From positions 1 to 64,000 of the forward strand of contig NZ_JABFNS010000036.1 of the NCBI RefSeq assembly GCF_013116825.1: a stretch of 64,000 bases of DNA, given 5' to 3'. The translations under genes were made by a program, and so were the position numbers. The notes under the pieces are model-generated. The model had not been told where the DNA came from and made no database searches. It saw nothing but the letters and a program-made list of their open reading frames with translations. The DNA is from Myxococcus xanthus. GTDB lineage: Bacteria > Myxococcota > Myxococcia > Myxococcales > Myxococcaceae. This document shows, in pieces, positions 21,869 through 30,033 of the stretch. The stretch's first letter is position 1; every line of letters starts with the position of its first letter.

Positions 21869-23542
21869 TCAGTCCCGTCTGGGATTCTCTCGCTTCGAGC
21901 GACTGCCGCGGGAACTCTCACCGACCTCCCGCGCGAGCCGGCGCTGCTCCTGGTGGTAGAGGTAATCATCTAGGCCCCCCGGATGCCTCTCCACCTTGCC
22001 CCCCACCACGTCCCAGACGTGTGACGCCAGCCTATTCACGAAGCCGCGGTTGTGTGAAACGAACACCAGCGTCCCTCCATACCCCTTCAGTGCTTCTATC
22101 AACATCTCCGTCGAGTCCAGGTCCAGGTGGTTGGTGGGCTCGTCCATCAGCAGGAGGTTGGAGGGCACCAGCAGCAGCTTGGCCAGCGCCACTCGCGCCC
22201 GCTCTCCACCACTCAGTACGCTGATGGGCTTGTCGACGTCGTCCCCCGAGAACAGGAACGAGCCGAGCACCCTCCGCACCACGCTCTCCGGCTTGTCCGC
22301 CGCCAGGGGACGCACCTCCTCAAGGATGGTGTTGCGCTTGTTCAACTTCTCCGTGTGGTGCTGTGCGTAGTAGCCCATCACCACGTTGAGCCCTGGCTTC
22401 ACCACACCCGCGTCCGGCGCCAGCTCCCCGGCCATGAGCTTCAACAAGGTCGTCTTGCCCGCACCGTTGTCGCCCACCACGGCGATGCGCTGACCGCGCT
22501 CCACCCGAGCATCCAGCCCTGAGTACACCACCGTCGCGCCATAGCGCTTCTGGACGCGCTCCAGCAGCATCACTTCCTTTCCGGAGCGAGCCACTTCCGG
22601 GAAGCGAAAGCGCATACGGGCCCGCTCCTCCAGTACCCGCACCTCCTCGAGCCGCTCCAGCATCTTCGCCCGGCTCCGGGCCTGGCTGGCCTTGGTCACC
22701 CTGAAGCGGTCGATGAACGACTGCAACTCCGCCTTGCGCGCCTCCACACGCTGGGCTTCCGCCATGAGCTGCTCGGCCTCCTCGGCCCGCTGCCGCTTGT
22801 ACGCGTCGTAGTTGCCCACATACGAGCGCAGTCCCTCCACTTCCAGGGCCAGAATCCTATCCACCTGTCGGTTGAGGAAGTCCCGGTCGTGGGAGATGAG
22901 CACTAGCGCCTTGGTCGAGCGCTTGAGGAAGCCGTCGAACCATGCCAGCGTTGACACGTCCAGGTGGTTGGTCGGCTCGTCCATCAACAGCAAATCCGGG
23001 TCCTGGAGCAGCAGCCCTGCCAGTGCCGCGCGCATTCGCCAGCCGCCACTCAGCGCCCCCGTGGGTCTATCCAGGTCCGCGTCCTGGAAGCCCAGCCCCT
23101 TGAGGATGCGCTCAGCGCGGTGTCGCCCGTAGTGCTCCTCGAATTGGTTCAGTTCCACATAGAGGTCCGCCAGCGCCTGGGCCAGCGCCAGTTGCTCCTC
23201 CTCGCTACTCACCTCCCCAAGCGCGTCCTCCGTCTCCCTCAGGCGCGCCTCCAGCGAGTCCCGGCCAGGCACAGTGCTGAGCACCGCGTCCACCACCGTG
23301 CCCTCAGGCAGGCCCGCCAGTTCCTGAGACAGATAGCCCACCCGCGCCCTGCGCCGGTAGGTGAACGTCCCGGAGTCTGGCTGCCGCACTCCCGCCAGCA
23401 TCTGCATCAGCGTGCTCTTGCCAGTGCCATTGGAGCCCACCAAACCCATGCGGTCCCTGGGGCCAATGGAGAAGCTTTCGTTGTCGAAGAGGACTTTCTT
23501 TCCGTATGAGAGGCAGACCCCCTGGGCGATGACGAGGCTCAT
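21869..23542 (-). CDS. ABC-F family ATPase (duplicated ABC ATPase, no membrane domain)
   Basis: 557 aa with two nucleotide-binding domains: Walker A GSNGTGKST and GDNGAGKTT, signatures LSGGWRMR and LSGGERAR, and two copies of LLLMDEPTNHLD. They are joined by an Arg/Lys/Glu-rich linker of about 80 residues containing the FIDRFR motif typical of Uup/YheS/ABCF3-type proteins. There are no transmembrane segments. ABC-F proteins act on the ribosome; some are housekeeping translation factors, others protect the 50S subunit from antibiotics. The gene lies convergent and 68 bp from the end of a cluster whose predicted product inhibits the 50S peptidyl-transferase centre, so self-protection is possible. 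The linker looks ordinary, so a housekeeping role is equally possible. Confidence 0.9.
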   Translation of the reverse strand: MSLVIAQGVCLSYGKKVLFDNESFSIGPRDRMGLVGSNGTGKSTLMQMLAGVRQPDSGTFTYRRRARVGYLSQELAGLPEGTVVDAVLSTVPGRDSLEARLRETEDALGEVSSEEEQLALAQALADLYVELNQFEEHYGRHRAERILKGLGFQDADLDRPTGALSGGWRMRAALAGLLLQDPDLLLMDEPTNHLDVSTLAWFDGFLKRSTKALVLISHDRDFLNRQVDRILALEVEGLRSYVGNYDAYKRQRAEEAEQLMAEAQRVEARKAELQSFIDRFRVTKASQARSRAKMLERLEEVRVLEERARMRFRFPEVARSGKEVMLLERVQKRYGATVVYSGLDARVERGQRIAVVGDNGAGKTTLLKLMAGELAPDAGVVKPGLNVVMGYYAQHHTEKLNKRNTILEEVRPLAADKPESVVRRVLGSFLFSGDDVDKPISVLSGGERARVALAKLLLVPSNLLLMDEPTNHLDLDSTEMLIEALKGYGGTLVFVSHNRGFVNRLASHVWDVVGGKVERHPGGLDDYLYHQEQRRLAREVGESSRGSRSKRENPRRD

Positions 23543-23722
23543 GGATGACCTGGAGCTATATCAGCCCACCCGTCTTTCTGGAACAATTGTCGCTGCCTGT
23601 CTGTCATTCCCAGCGCCAGCCCCCTGGCACTCCGTTCGGTACTGGGAGTCCCGCGTGCGCGCGGGGCAACGGATGACGCCCCATCAGGTCTCTCTCCAAT
23701 CCAGTATGCCGCCCCCAGCCCA

Positions 23723-25453
23723 GTGGACCCGGGACGCGCCTACGACAACCTCGGCCAGCGCATCTTCTTCGGCACCGGGCAGACGGTGGACTGCGCGGTG
23801 GACTTGTCGGGCATCCCCACCGACGTCTCCACCTCCGGCAGCGAGCGGTGGGTGGGCATCTTCCTGCGCTTCACCCGCCTGCTGTCCGAGCCGCGTACGG
23901 ACGGCAACTCCCAGCAAGTGTACTTCCGCCGCGACGAGTCCTTCGAGCTGGTGGTGCGCCAGGCGCCGGAGGGCCTCGTAGGCCAGGCGCCCAAGCCCGC
24001 CCTCCAGCCGGACGAGCTGCTGCTGTGTGACGTGCGGCGCCGCTCCGGACAGACGCAGATTCTCGCCGCGGACTTGGACACCTCCCGCCGCCAGGCCTTC
24101 ATCTTCGCGCGCGGCACCTCCGTGGCCGTGGAGAGCGGCACCTGGGACGTCCTGAGCCCCAGCTCCGCGACGGTGCAGGCGGCGCTGGACGAGGTGGACG
24201 CCGAGTTGGCCGGACACTTCTCTGGTGCCGCCCGAAGGCATGACGCCAGCACCGTGGACTGCAAGCCCCGAGGCTTCATCACTGGCACCACGGTGCAGGA
24301 GGCCGTGGACGACGTCGCGGACAAGCTCTCCTCAACCGCCGCCGGCACACCGGGCGCCTCCCTCGTCGGCGCGGACGCGGTACCGGGCACGCCCAACCTG
24401 CTGCCCGCGGGCACCGTGGACGCCCAGCTCTCCTCCCTGCTGGGCTTCCTCAACGCCCACCAGGGCGCCGCCACCGGGGCACACCACGCCAGCGCCGTTG
24501 GCGCCACGCCCCACGGCTACGTCACCAGCGCCAGTGTTCAGGCCCAGCTCCAGGAGGTCGTCACCCGCCTCGGTGAGACGACGGCTGGAAGCCCCGGGAC
24601 GTCTCGCGTCGGAGGAGACGTGCTGGCCGGGACGCCCCATTCCCTTGCCGCCGGCAATCTGCGGCAGCAGGTGGCCGCGCTGCTGGGCTTCCTCAACGGG
24701 CACGTCACCCAGGGGGCGGGGGCCCACGCGGCCTCCGCCGTCTCCGTCGCGGACACGGGAGAACTCCTCGGTGCAGGCACCGTCGAGGCAGCCCTCGCTG
24801 AAATCCTCGCGGCCCTCAGCAACGGGCACTATCGGAGCAACGAGACGGCGGCAGGCCAGCACAAGGCCATTCTCCAACCCAGGCTGGGCTCCGGCCGCGT
24901 CCTCCTCCTCGACGCCCTGGGCGTTGGCGGAGCAGCCGCGCGCCTTCGCCTCTACGCCGACAGCGACTCGGTGTGGTTCACCCTCAACGCCGCCTGGAAT
25001 GGCAGCGCCTGGGCCCGAGACACCACCGGCGCGGCTGCCGCCGGCTTCCGCCTCTCGCGCAACGAGGTGGAGTTCCTCCACGACGCCAGCCTCGCCGCCA
25101 CCTTCGCCTCCTGGACGCGCACGCTGCGACTCCCGCTGAGCAGCACCGCCAGCAACACCTCCTTCGAGCTGGCGGGCAGCGTGCGCGAGGTGGGCCGGCT
25201 CGGCCTCCAGTTCAGCAACAGCGACACCGCCGCGCACGACAGCCTGTCCGGCGGCGGCTCGGTGACGTTCCGCAGTCGCTTTCCCACCGCGCCCTCCTCC
25301 ATCACCCTCAGCCCCTACGCCTTCGCCGGAAGCTTCGTCGGCAATCCCACCGTCATGGTGCCGGACAGGGACGGCTTCGCCTTCTACACCCACCAAAACC
25401 TCCCAGGCCTCGCCTCGACGTACTGGTTCGGCTCGTACACCGCTGTCGCGTGA
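23723..25453 (+). CDS. Phage tail-fibre-like structural protein, probably 5'-truncated
   Basis: 576 aa from a GTG with no convincing ribosome-binding site. The same frame stays open for at least about 60 nt upstream without an ATG. The protein begins abruptly inside a domain (about 1-130, beta-rich) and then has repeats of about 90 residues built on the pattern TVQAALDEV...HHASAVG...GYVTSASVQ (about 140-360), followed by a C-terminal beta-rich domain ending in aromatic residues. This is typical of phage tail or appendage fibres. The start lies about 180 bp from the divergent ABC-F gene, and those 180 bp hold no recognisable gene. I infer that the N-terminal attachment domain was lost at the junction. 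Confidence 0.6.
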   Translation: MDPGRAYDNLGQRIFFGTGQTVDCAVDLSGIPTDVSTSGSERWVGIFLRFTRLLSEPRTDGNSQQVYFRRDESFELVVRQAPEGLVGQAPKPALQPDELLLCDVRRRSGQTQILAADLDTSRRQAFIFARGTSVAVESGTWDVLSPSSATVQAALDEVDAELAGHFSGAARRHDASTVDCKPRGFITGTTVQEAVDDVADKLSSTAAGTPGASLVGADAVPGTPNLLPAGTVDAQLSSLLGFLNAHQGAATGAHHASAVGATPHGYVTSASVQAQLQEVVTRLGETTAGSPGTSRVGGDVLAGTPHSLAAGNLRQQVAALLGFLNGHVTQGAGAHAASAVSVADTGELLGAGTVEAALAEILAALSNGHYRSNETAAGQHKAILQPRLGSGRVLLLDALGVGGAAARLRLYADSDSVWFTLNAAWNGSAWARDTTGAAAAGFRLSRNEVEFLHDASLAATFASWTRTLRLPLSSTASNTSFELAGSVREVGRLGLQFSNSDTAAHDSLSGGGSVTFRSRFPTAPSSITLSPYAFAGSFVGNPTVMVPDRDGFAFYTHQNLPGLASTYWFGSYTAVA

Positions 25454-25463
25454 GGACGCCCCC

Positions 25464-25902
25464 ATGGCCATTCACGAAGTCACCGCTGACGACGTGCTTC
25501 AACGCTGCGCCCGGTGCGGCAGCGGCAATCGCCTCTCCCTTGGCACCCTGGAGGTCGGCGTCGCCCGTCGTGAGGACGTGGACGACGGCCTCGTCCAACT
25601 TCCGCCCTGTCCCGCCTGCCGCTCCACCGAGTTCCTCATCCGCGCACCGGAGGGCGAGCCGGAGCACCCCGCGCCAGGCAGCTTCGGGCACCTGCACCAG
25701 CTCCTCGTCGGCCACCTCCACGCGGAGCTCGTCCAACGCGGGCGCCTGCACACGGTGCTCAAGCCCAAGGGGGGGAGGCGCGGGCAAGGTGGTGGCGCGG
25801 CCCCTGTCTCAAGAGGCCCGCGCGCGCTGGTTTCCGCAGGGCCTGCGCATCGAGGTGCCGCCGGGCGAGCACCCCCGCGCCCCGGAAGAGTCCAGCCAAT
25901 AG
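25464..25902 (+). pseudogene. Small zinc-ribbon protein, frameshifted at a G7 run
   Basis: The ATG follows the tail gene by 10 bp, as in an operon. The first 102 codons give two CxxC pairs (CARC near 14 and CPAC near 50) like a zinc ribbon, then a His-rich stretch. At the G7 tract 25769-25775 the frame breaks. Removing one G joins it to a second frame that continues sensibly (GKVVARPLSQEARARWFPQ...) and stops at 25902. Read without correction, the frame runs to 26000 through low-quality sequence that includes the next promoter. This is either a genuine 1-nt insertion, a sequencing error, or slippage at the homopolymer. Confidence 0.6.
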
Positions 25903-25980
25903 ACATACACTGCCAGCAAAACAGAGGACATTCCCCGCCGGCCGCATCTCAAATCGCCCTCGAATCCCTCCCTCCTCGGC

Positions 25981-26010
25981 TTGCTATCGCTCGAAGGTAG
26001 AGCGTGTATG
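25981..26010 (+). promoter_or_regulatory. Cassette promoter copy 1
   Basis: TTGCTA, 18-bp spacer ending in AGAGCG, then TGTATG. It lies 38 bp before the next ATG and starts the series of six identical-spacing promoters. Confidence 0.7.
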
Positions 26011-26048
26011 TCTTCGCGCGCTCCCCACTGCGCGCCAAGGAGACACCC

Positions 26049-26333
26049 ATGGTTATCGGCACTGATACCACCTACCTCGGCAACGAAATCCCCGGCCTCC
26101 GGGGGCAGAAGGTCCGCATCTTCGCGGTGCTGCGCGGCGGCCTGCGCCCCGACGCCAACCCCGACGCGGACGACTACTATGTGAATGACAACGAGACGCT
26201 GGCGCGCCTCGGAGGCGTCACGGCCGAGGACTGCATCGACGCCGCCCCCATTCTCCCGGACGGCACCACCTCCTTTGTGCATGTCGATCCGCGCGCCATC
26301 GACTTGGAGTGCTTCGCGCACCTGCGCAAATAG
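26049..26333 (+). CDS. Hypothetical protein, 94 aa
   Basis: Starts at the ATG after GCCAAGGAGA (good ribosome-binding site); an upstream in-frame ATG at 26004 lies inside the promoter -10 region and is rejected. The product is acidic, with a central run of Asp (DANPDADDYY) and no recognised domain, signal peptide or membrane segment. It is the first cassette of the array and is driven by promoter copy 1. The leader contains a GCGCGC...GCGCGC hairpin. Confidence 0.7.
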   Translation: MVIGTDTTYLGNEIPGLRGQKVRIFAVLRGGLRPDANPDADDYYVNDNETLARLGGVTAEDCIDAAPILPDGTTSFVHVDPRAIDLECFAHLRK

Positions 26334-26337
26334 CGAC

Positions 26338-26367
26338 TTGCATTGCACCTGAGACAGAGCGCGTACG
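26338..26367 (+). promoter_or_regulatory. Cassette promoter copy 2 (degenerate -10)
   Basis: TTGCAT, 18-bp spacer ending in AGAGCG, then CGTACG. The -35-like box starts 4 bp after the preceding stop codon. The -10 differs from the other copies at two positions. Confidence 0.6.
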
Positions 26368-26401
26368 CACGCGCTCGCGAGCAGGCGCGCCAGAGAAAGC
26401 C

Positions 26402-26671
26402 ATGACAGACACCCCCGAGGCGTATAGCGCCTCCGAAGAGCAGGCCATCTCCCCATCGCGCGATGCAGCGCTTGAGAGAATCGCCAACAGGCACATGGGC
26501 TTCGACACGCTGCGGACGCGCATCGGCCCCATCGACTTCCGCGAAGTCGCGGTGTGGGAAGTGAAGGATGCCCTCGAAGCGGCCTACCAAGCTGGGCTCG
26601 ACGCAGCCGGCAGCACTCGCGTTGCCGTCCCGAATCAGCTCAAGAGCCGTCGCAATCCCAGCGAACAATGA
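26402..26671 (+). CDS. Small protein of DUF6900-like family, copy A (89 aa)
   Basis: Begins at an ATG after GAGAAAGCC. The core ALERIANRHMGFDTL...DFREVAVW.VKDALEAAYQAG is clearly paralogous to the next cassette (TLERIASEALNIETL...DFHDVAVWRLKEALEAAYQAG). This core resembles small proteins of mobile elements grouped as DUF6900; that name is from memory and unchecked. Likely fold is helix, short strand, helix. No function can be assigned. Confidence 0.7.
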   Translation: MTDTPEAYSASEEQAISPSRDAALERIANRHMGFDTLRTRIGPIDFREVAVWEVKDALEAAYQAGLDAAGSTRVAVPNQLKSRRNPSEQ

Positions 26672-26672
26672 C

Positions 26673-26702
26673 TTGCCATACGCGCACAACAGAGCGTGTA
26701 TG
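26673..26702 (+). promoter_or_regulatory. Cassette promoter copy 3
   Basis: TTGCCA, 18-bp spacer ending in AGAGCG, then TGTATG. It begins right after the preceding stop. The leader contains a 7-bp hairpin GCGCGCC/GGCGCGC. Confidence 0.7.
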
Positions 26703-26743
26703 CCTCATGCGCGCCACCCAAGGGCGCGCGGAAGGACGAAACA

Positions 26744-26968
26744 ATGACACCCCGCAAGCCACGCACCGCCAGCTCCGCGAAGCCTGCCCTGGCACCCGAG
26801 GCAACCCTCGAACGCATAGCAAGCGAAGCACTCAACATTGAAACCTTGAAGACACGCAACAGCGACAGCCTCGACTTTCACGACGTGGCGGTGTGGCGCC
26901 TGAAGGAGGCTCTCGAAGCCGCCTATCAGGCCGGCCTGAGCACCGCCAGCAACACCCGCAGCAAGTAG
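26744..26968 (+). CDS. Small protein of DUF6900-like family, copy B (74 aa)
   Basis: ATG after GAAGGACGAAACA. Paralogue of the preceding gene with the same core and a different N-terminal tail rich in Lys, Pro and Ala. The two copies differ at many positions, so the duplication is not recent, yet their promoters are almost identical. That suggests the promoter is under selection or is homogenised. Confidence 0.72.
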   Translation: MTPRKPRTASSAKPALAPEATLERIASEALNIETLKTRNSDSLDFHDVAVWRLKEALEAAYQAGLSTASNTRSK

Positions 26969-26988
26969 CGCCTCCTCTCACCAACCAC

Positions 26989-27005
26989 GCCCCGCCCAGC
27001 GGGGC
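26989..27005 (+). promoter_or_regulatory. Leader hairpin before the candidate regulator gene
   Basis: GCCCCG / CGGGGC, 6-bp stem with a 5-nt loop, in the 114-bp gap before 27083. The canonical cassette promoter is not conserved here; only a partial match (AGACGTGTACC near 27046-27056) without the TTG box is seen. Confidence 0.35.
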
Positions 27006-27082
27006 ACCAGCGCATGAGGGCCACCAGGCCACCCTTGCGAATGGCAGACGTGTACCCACGGCCCGGAAAGGAAAACACCACC

Positions 27083-27700
27083 ATGCCCCGCACCACCGCC
27101 TCGAAGACGAAGAAGCTGGAGTCCATGAACCTGACGGAGCTGCGTGCCCGCTACCGCGAAGTGGTGGGCGAGGAGACGCGCAGCCCCAACAAGAAGTACC
27201 TCATCCGCCGCATCGAGGAGTCCCTCGCCGCGAAGAAGCGGCGCAGCCCTTCCCGCCGGGCGACGGCCGCCGCCCCCAGCGCGCCTCCGGCGCCCGCCGC
27301 ACCGGCCGCTACCCCGGCCGCAGGCACGCAGCCTGCCCCTCGGCGCGGGCGCTTCGCTGGCATGTCGCTGGAGGAGATGCAGGCGAAGTACCGCGAAGTC
27401 GTCGGGCGCCCGACGGGCAGCAGCAACGTCGACTACCTCCAGTGGAAGATTCGGGAGGCGGAGGCTGGACGAATCAACGTAGGCCCCCGCCCCGAGCGCG
27501 AGGTGAAGGTTCGCGAGGACGGCAAGCGCGTCATCCCCCTCTCCCTCGACGCAGAGGCCCTGGACGCCCTGGACAAGGCCTGGCGCGACGCGGGCCTGCC
27601 GAGTCGGACCCGCTTCTTCATGCGCGCGGTGCACCGGGAACTCACGGCCATGGGCGCCACCGAGGCTGCCGCGCACTTCGCCCCGAAGGCTGAGGAGTAA
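27083..27700 (+). CDS. Candidate DNA-binding protein: two DUF2924-like repeats plus ribbon-helix-helix-like C-terminus
   Basis: 205 aa from an ATG after AAAGGAAAACACC. Residues 14-50 (LTELRARYREVVGEET...YLIRRIEESL) and about 95-130 (MSLEEMQAKYREVVGRPT...YLQWKIREA) are two copies of a short helical motif like the DUF2924 N-terminal half. They are separated by an Ala/Pro-rich linker. The C-terminal 60 residues (RVIPLSLDAEALDALDKAW...SRTRFFMRAVHREL) have the strand-helix-helix pattern of ribbon-helix-helix repressors. It is the only likely DNA-binding protein in the array and lacks the shared promoter. I infer that it may regulate the cassette promoters. The domain names are pattern-based and unverified. 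Confidence 0.65.
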   Translation: MPRTTASKTKKLESMNLTELRARYREVVGEETRSPNKKYLIRRIEESLAAKKRRSPSRRATAAAPSAPPAPAAPAATPAAGTQPAPRRGRFAGMSLEEMQAKYREVVGRPTGSSNVDYLQWKIREAEAGRINVGPRPEREVKVREDGKRVIPLSLDAEALDALDKAWRDAGLPSRTRFFMRAVHRELTAMGATEAAAHFAPKAEE

Positions 27701-27708
27701 GGCTCGCC

Positions 27709-28071
27709 ATGGCGACAAAGGAACAAGCCACCGACGCCCTCGTGTCGGTGGCACTTCGCAGGGCGCTCATAGGGGCGCGCGTAGAGGTGAAGCTGGCCCT
27801 TCACAGCAGCGGCTGCGAATTACAGCCGGAAGCCGAAGTCACATTTCCCCAGGGCACCTCCGCACGCCAGCGCAACGCGGCCCTCCTGCTTCTTGCCGCC
27901 CAGGTGGAGCTGCGCACCCCGGCGCAGGACCATTGGTTCGTCGAATCAGAGGTCCTCGACGGCGGAAATAGAGGCCGCATCTATCTGGTGCTGCTCGGCG
28001 TCGGTGGACCTTGGCCGACGCATGAAGAGGCAGAGCGCGGACTGCAAGTCCTGCACAGCGCCCTCCGCTGA
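27709..28071 (+). CDS. Hypothetical protein, 120 aa, paralogue of the 28237 gene
   Basis: Starts 8 bp after the preceding stop and shares its transcript. The C-terminal half (VELRTPAQDHWFVESEVLDGGNRGRIYLVLL...) aligns with the next cassette product (LELRTPTSERWTVQTERLEEANHGRIYLEL...). It is predicted to be a compact alpha/beta protein without signal peptide or membrane segment. Function unknown. Confidence 0.7.
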   Translation: MATKEQATDALVSVALRRALIGARVEVKLALHSSGCELQPEAEVTFPQGTSARQRNAALLLLAAQVELRTPAQDHWFVESEVLDGGNRGRIYLVLLGVGGPWPTHEEAERGLQVLHSALR

Positions 28072-28154
28072 CGTGGACATACGGGCGGCATGCGCAAGCA
28101 GCCTCCCCGCCGCCCATTCAATGAAACATACGACGCCATAGCGCCAGAGAGGAC

Positions 28155-28184
28155 TTGATACGCCTGCACGACAGAGCGTGTATG
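28155..28184 (+). promoter_or_regulatory. Cassette promoter copy 4
   Basis: TTGATA, 18-bp spacer ending in AGAGCG, then TGTATG, followed by TTTCGCGACGGGC, which is shared with copies 5 and 6. Confidence 0.72.
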
Positions 28185-28236
28185 CCTTTCGCGACGGGCA
28201 ACAAAGCGCCGCGCCAACCCCAAAGGAACGCACACC

Positions 28237-28578
28237 ATGAAGACCACCCCCAAGCCCCTTCACTTTGGCCAGACGACGGCAACCGCGCCCCAGAACGCCA
28301 CGGTGAATCTGAGCCTCAGCAAGAACCGATACGACACACCTCAGCCGCAGCTGGACATCTTCCTCCCGCGCGGTTCCAGCCACCGGGAGACGAGCGCGAT
28401 GCTCTACACGTTCGCCGCCCGCCTGGAGCTGCGCACGCCCACCAGCGAGCGATGGACTGTGCAGACCGAGCGCCTTGAGGAGGCGAACCACGGCCGCATC
28501 TACCTGGAGCTGGCTGAAGGGGACCATGCCGAGGCCATGCGGGGCATGGCGCTCCTCAACGCCGTGCTGCCGCGCTGA
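28237..28578 (+). CDS. Hypothetical protein, 113 aa, paralogue of the 27709 gene
   Basis: ATG after AAAGGAACGCACACC. Shares the ELRTP...RGRIYLEL core with the 27709 product and has a different 40-residue N-terminus. It is a single-gene cassette behind promoter copy 4. About 300 bp without a gene follow it (28579-28875) before the next promoter; I see nothing else in that stretch. Confidence 0.7.
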   Translation: MKTTPKPLHFGQTTATAPQNATVNLSLSKNRYDTPQPQLDIFLPRGSSHRETSAMLYTFAARLELRTPTSERWTVQTERLEEANHGRIYLELAEGDHAEAMRGMALLNAVLPR

Positions 28579-28875
28579 GCAGCAGGAGCTGAGGGGGGAA
28601 CCCGCGCGCAGCACCGCGCGCCCGCCAGCAGCCCGGCGTCGGTGGACGGCTGCTCCGGCTGAACCAGCGGACACGGCGGGGGACTCCGCGCCGACACATC
28701 CCGCCAATCCCCCGGCCTATCGCCAGGACAATCACACACACTGAAATTCCGCCTGCCGGCCCGAGCCTAGAAACGCCGGGCTGCGCGCCCCCCACAGAAG
28801 GCCGGAGTGCAACCCCGCGAATTCTCGCGACAATTCGAGACAGCCAAATCCACATCATCAGCTGCCGAAGATGAC

Positions 28876-28905
28876 TTGCTTCATCCACACACCAGAGCGT
28901 GTATG
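28876..28905 (+). promoter_or_regulatory. Cassette promoter copy 5
   Basis: TTGCTT, 18-bp spacer ending in AGAGCG, then TGTATG, followed by TTTCGCGACGGGC. It drives the amidoligase gene. Confidence 0.72.
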
Positions 28906-28955
28906 CGTTTCGCGACGGGCGCCACAGCCCCGCGCGAATGCGAGAGGCAAACCCC

Positions 28956-29930
28956 ATGAAGACGCTCCGGTTTGGAATTGAGATTGAGACGGTTGGCGCC
29001 ACCCGCCAGCAACTGGCCTACGCGATTCAGAGCGCGGTGGGTGGACACGCCTCCGGCGACTACCGGGGTTGGCAGGTGACGGACACCCAGGGCCGCATCT
29101 GGAAGGTGGTGGCGGACGCCTCGCTGAGTGGGAGCTCTTACAGCGGCGAAATCGTCTCCCCCATCCTCACCTACCAGGACATGGACGCCTTGCAGCAGGT
29201 GGTGCGCGCCGCGCGCGAAGCCGGCGCCCGCGCCGACTCCTCCTGCGGCATCCACATCCACGTCGACGGCAGCCGCTTCGACGCGAAGGGCGTCACCAAC
29301 CTCGTCAAAATGGTGCACAAGCAGGAGCGCCTCCTGGAGACGGCCCTCGGGGTGAGTGCGGCCCGGCTGGCCCGGTACTGCCGGCCCATCGATGGGGCAT
29401 TCCTCCAGCGGCTGGAGGCCCGGCGCCCGCGCACCCTGCAGGAGGTGAATGAGGCTTGGTACGGGCGCCGCAACAGCGTGCCCAGCCGCTACGACTCCAG
29501 TCGCTACCACGGCCTCAACCTCAACAGCCTCTTCTTCCGGGGCACGATTGAATTCCGGTACTTCAACGGCTCGGTGCACGCAGGCGAGGTGAAGGCCTAC
29601 GTCCAGTTGGTGTTGGCCCTCGCCGCCCGGGCCCTGGCCTCGAAGGCAGCCTCCAGCAAGCGCCGCGACTTCAACCCCGCCACCGCGAAGTACGACTTCC
29701 GGGTGTTCCTCTTGCACCTGGGCCTCATCGGAGAGGAGTTCAAGACGGCCCGGCTCCACCTCCTCAAGAAGCTGGAGGGCAGCGCCGCCTGGAAGGGGCA
29801 GCGCCGCGACCGGCGCGGCTCGGGCGGGGGCGAGGACGGCTCGCCCGGCAGCGCGGGCACGGAGGGCGCTCAGGGCGGCGCTGGGGGCACGCAGGGCGGC
29901 GCGCCCGCCGAAGCCATGGCCGCCGCGTGA
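28956..29930 (+). CDS. Amidoligase (COOH-NH2 ligase, glutamine-synthetase-like fold)
   Basis: 324 aa from an ATG after GAGAGGCAAACCCC. Diagnostic motifs of the Amidoligase_2 family are visible: FGIEIET near the N-terminus (metal-binding Glu residues), CGIHIHVDG near 95, and [16 protein letters not shown] near 195. The family joins carboxylates to amines with ATP, and published comparative work links it to gamma-glutamylcyclotransferase-like partners in phages and mobile elements. The same partners follow here. The C-terminal 35 residues are a Gly/Ala-rich, probably disordered tail. The substrate is unknown: peptidoglycan peptides, a small metabolite or the adjacent basic protein are all possible. 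Confidence 0.85.
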   Translation: MKTLRFGIEIETVGATRQQLAYAIQSAVGGHASGDYRGWQVTDTQGRIWKVVADASLSGSSYSGEIVSPILTYQDMDALQQVVRAAREAGARADSSCGIHIHVDGSRFDAKGVTNLVKMVHKQERLLETALGVSAARLARYCRPIDGAFLQRLEARRPRTLQEVNEAWYGRRNSVPSRYDSSRYHGLNLNSLFFRGTIEFRYFNGSVHAGEVKAYVQLVLALAARALASKAASSKRRDFNPATAKYDFRVFLLHLGLIGEEFKTARLHLLKKLEGSAAWKGQRRDRRGSGGGEDGSPGSAGTEGAQGGAGGTQGGAPAEAMAAA

Positions 29931-30003
29931 CAGGGCCTTCGCGGGCGCCAGGGAGCCCTGGCGCCCGCCCCTCCCGCGCTCCGCGCGCCGCCTCAAACAG
30001 CGC

Positions 30004-30033
30004 TTGCTTCAATGCCGAACCAGAGCGTGTATG
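30004..30033 (+). promoter_or_regulatory. Cassette promoter copy 6
   Basis: TTGCTT, 18-bp spacer ending in AGAGCG, then TGTATG, followed by TTTCGCGACGGGC. The leader contains a GGCGA/TCGCC hairpin. Confidence 0.72.

Noticed and set aside
24332-25471. 379-codon minus-strand frame
   Set aside because: Gly/Ala/Glu-rich shadow of the tail-fibre-like gene.
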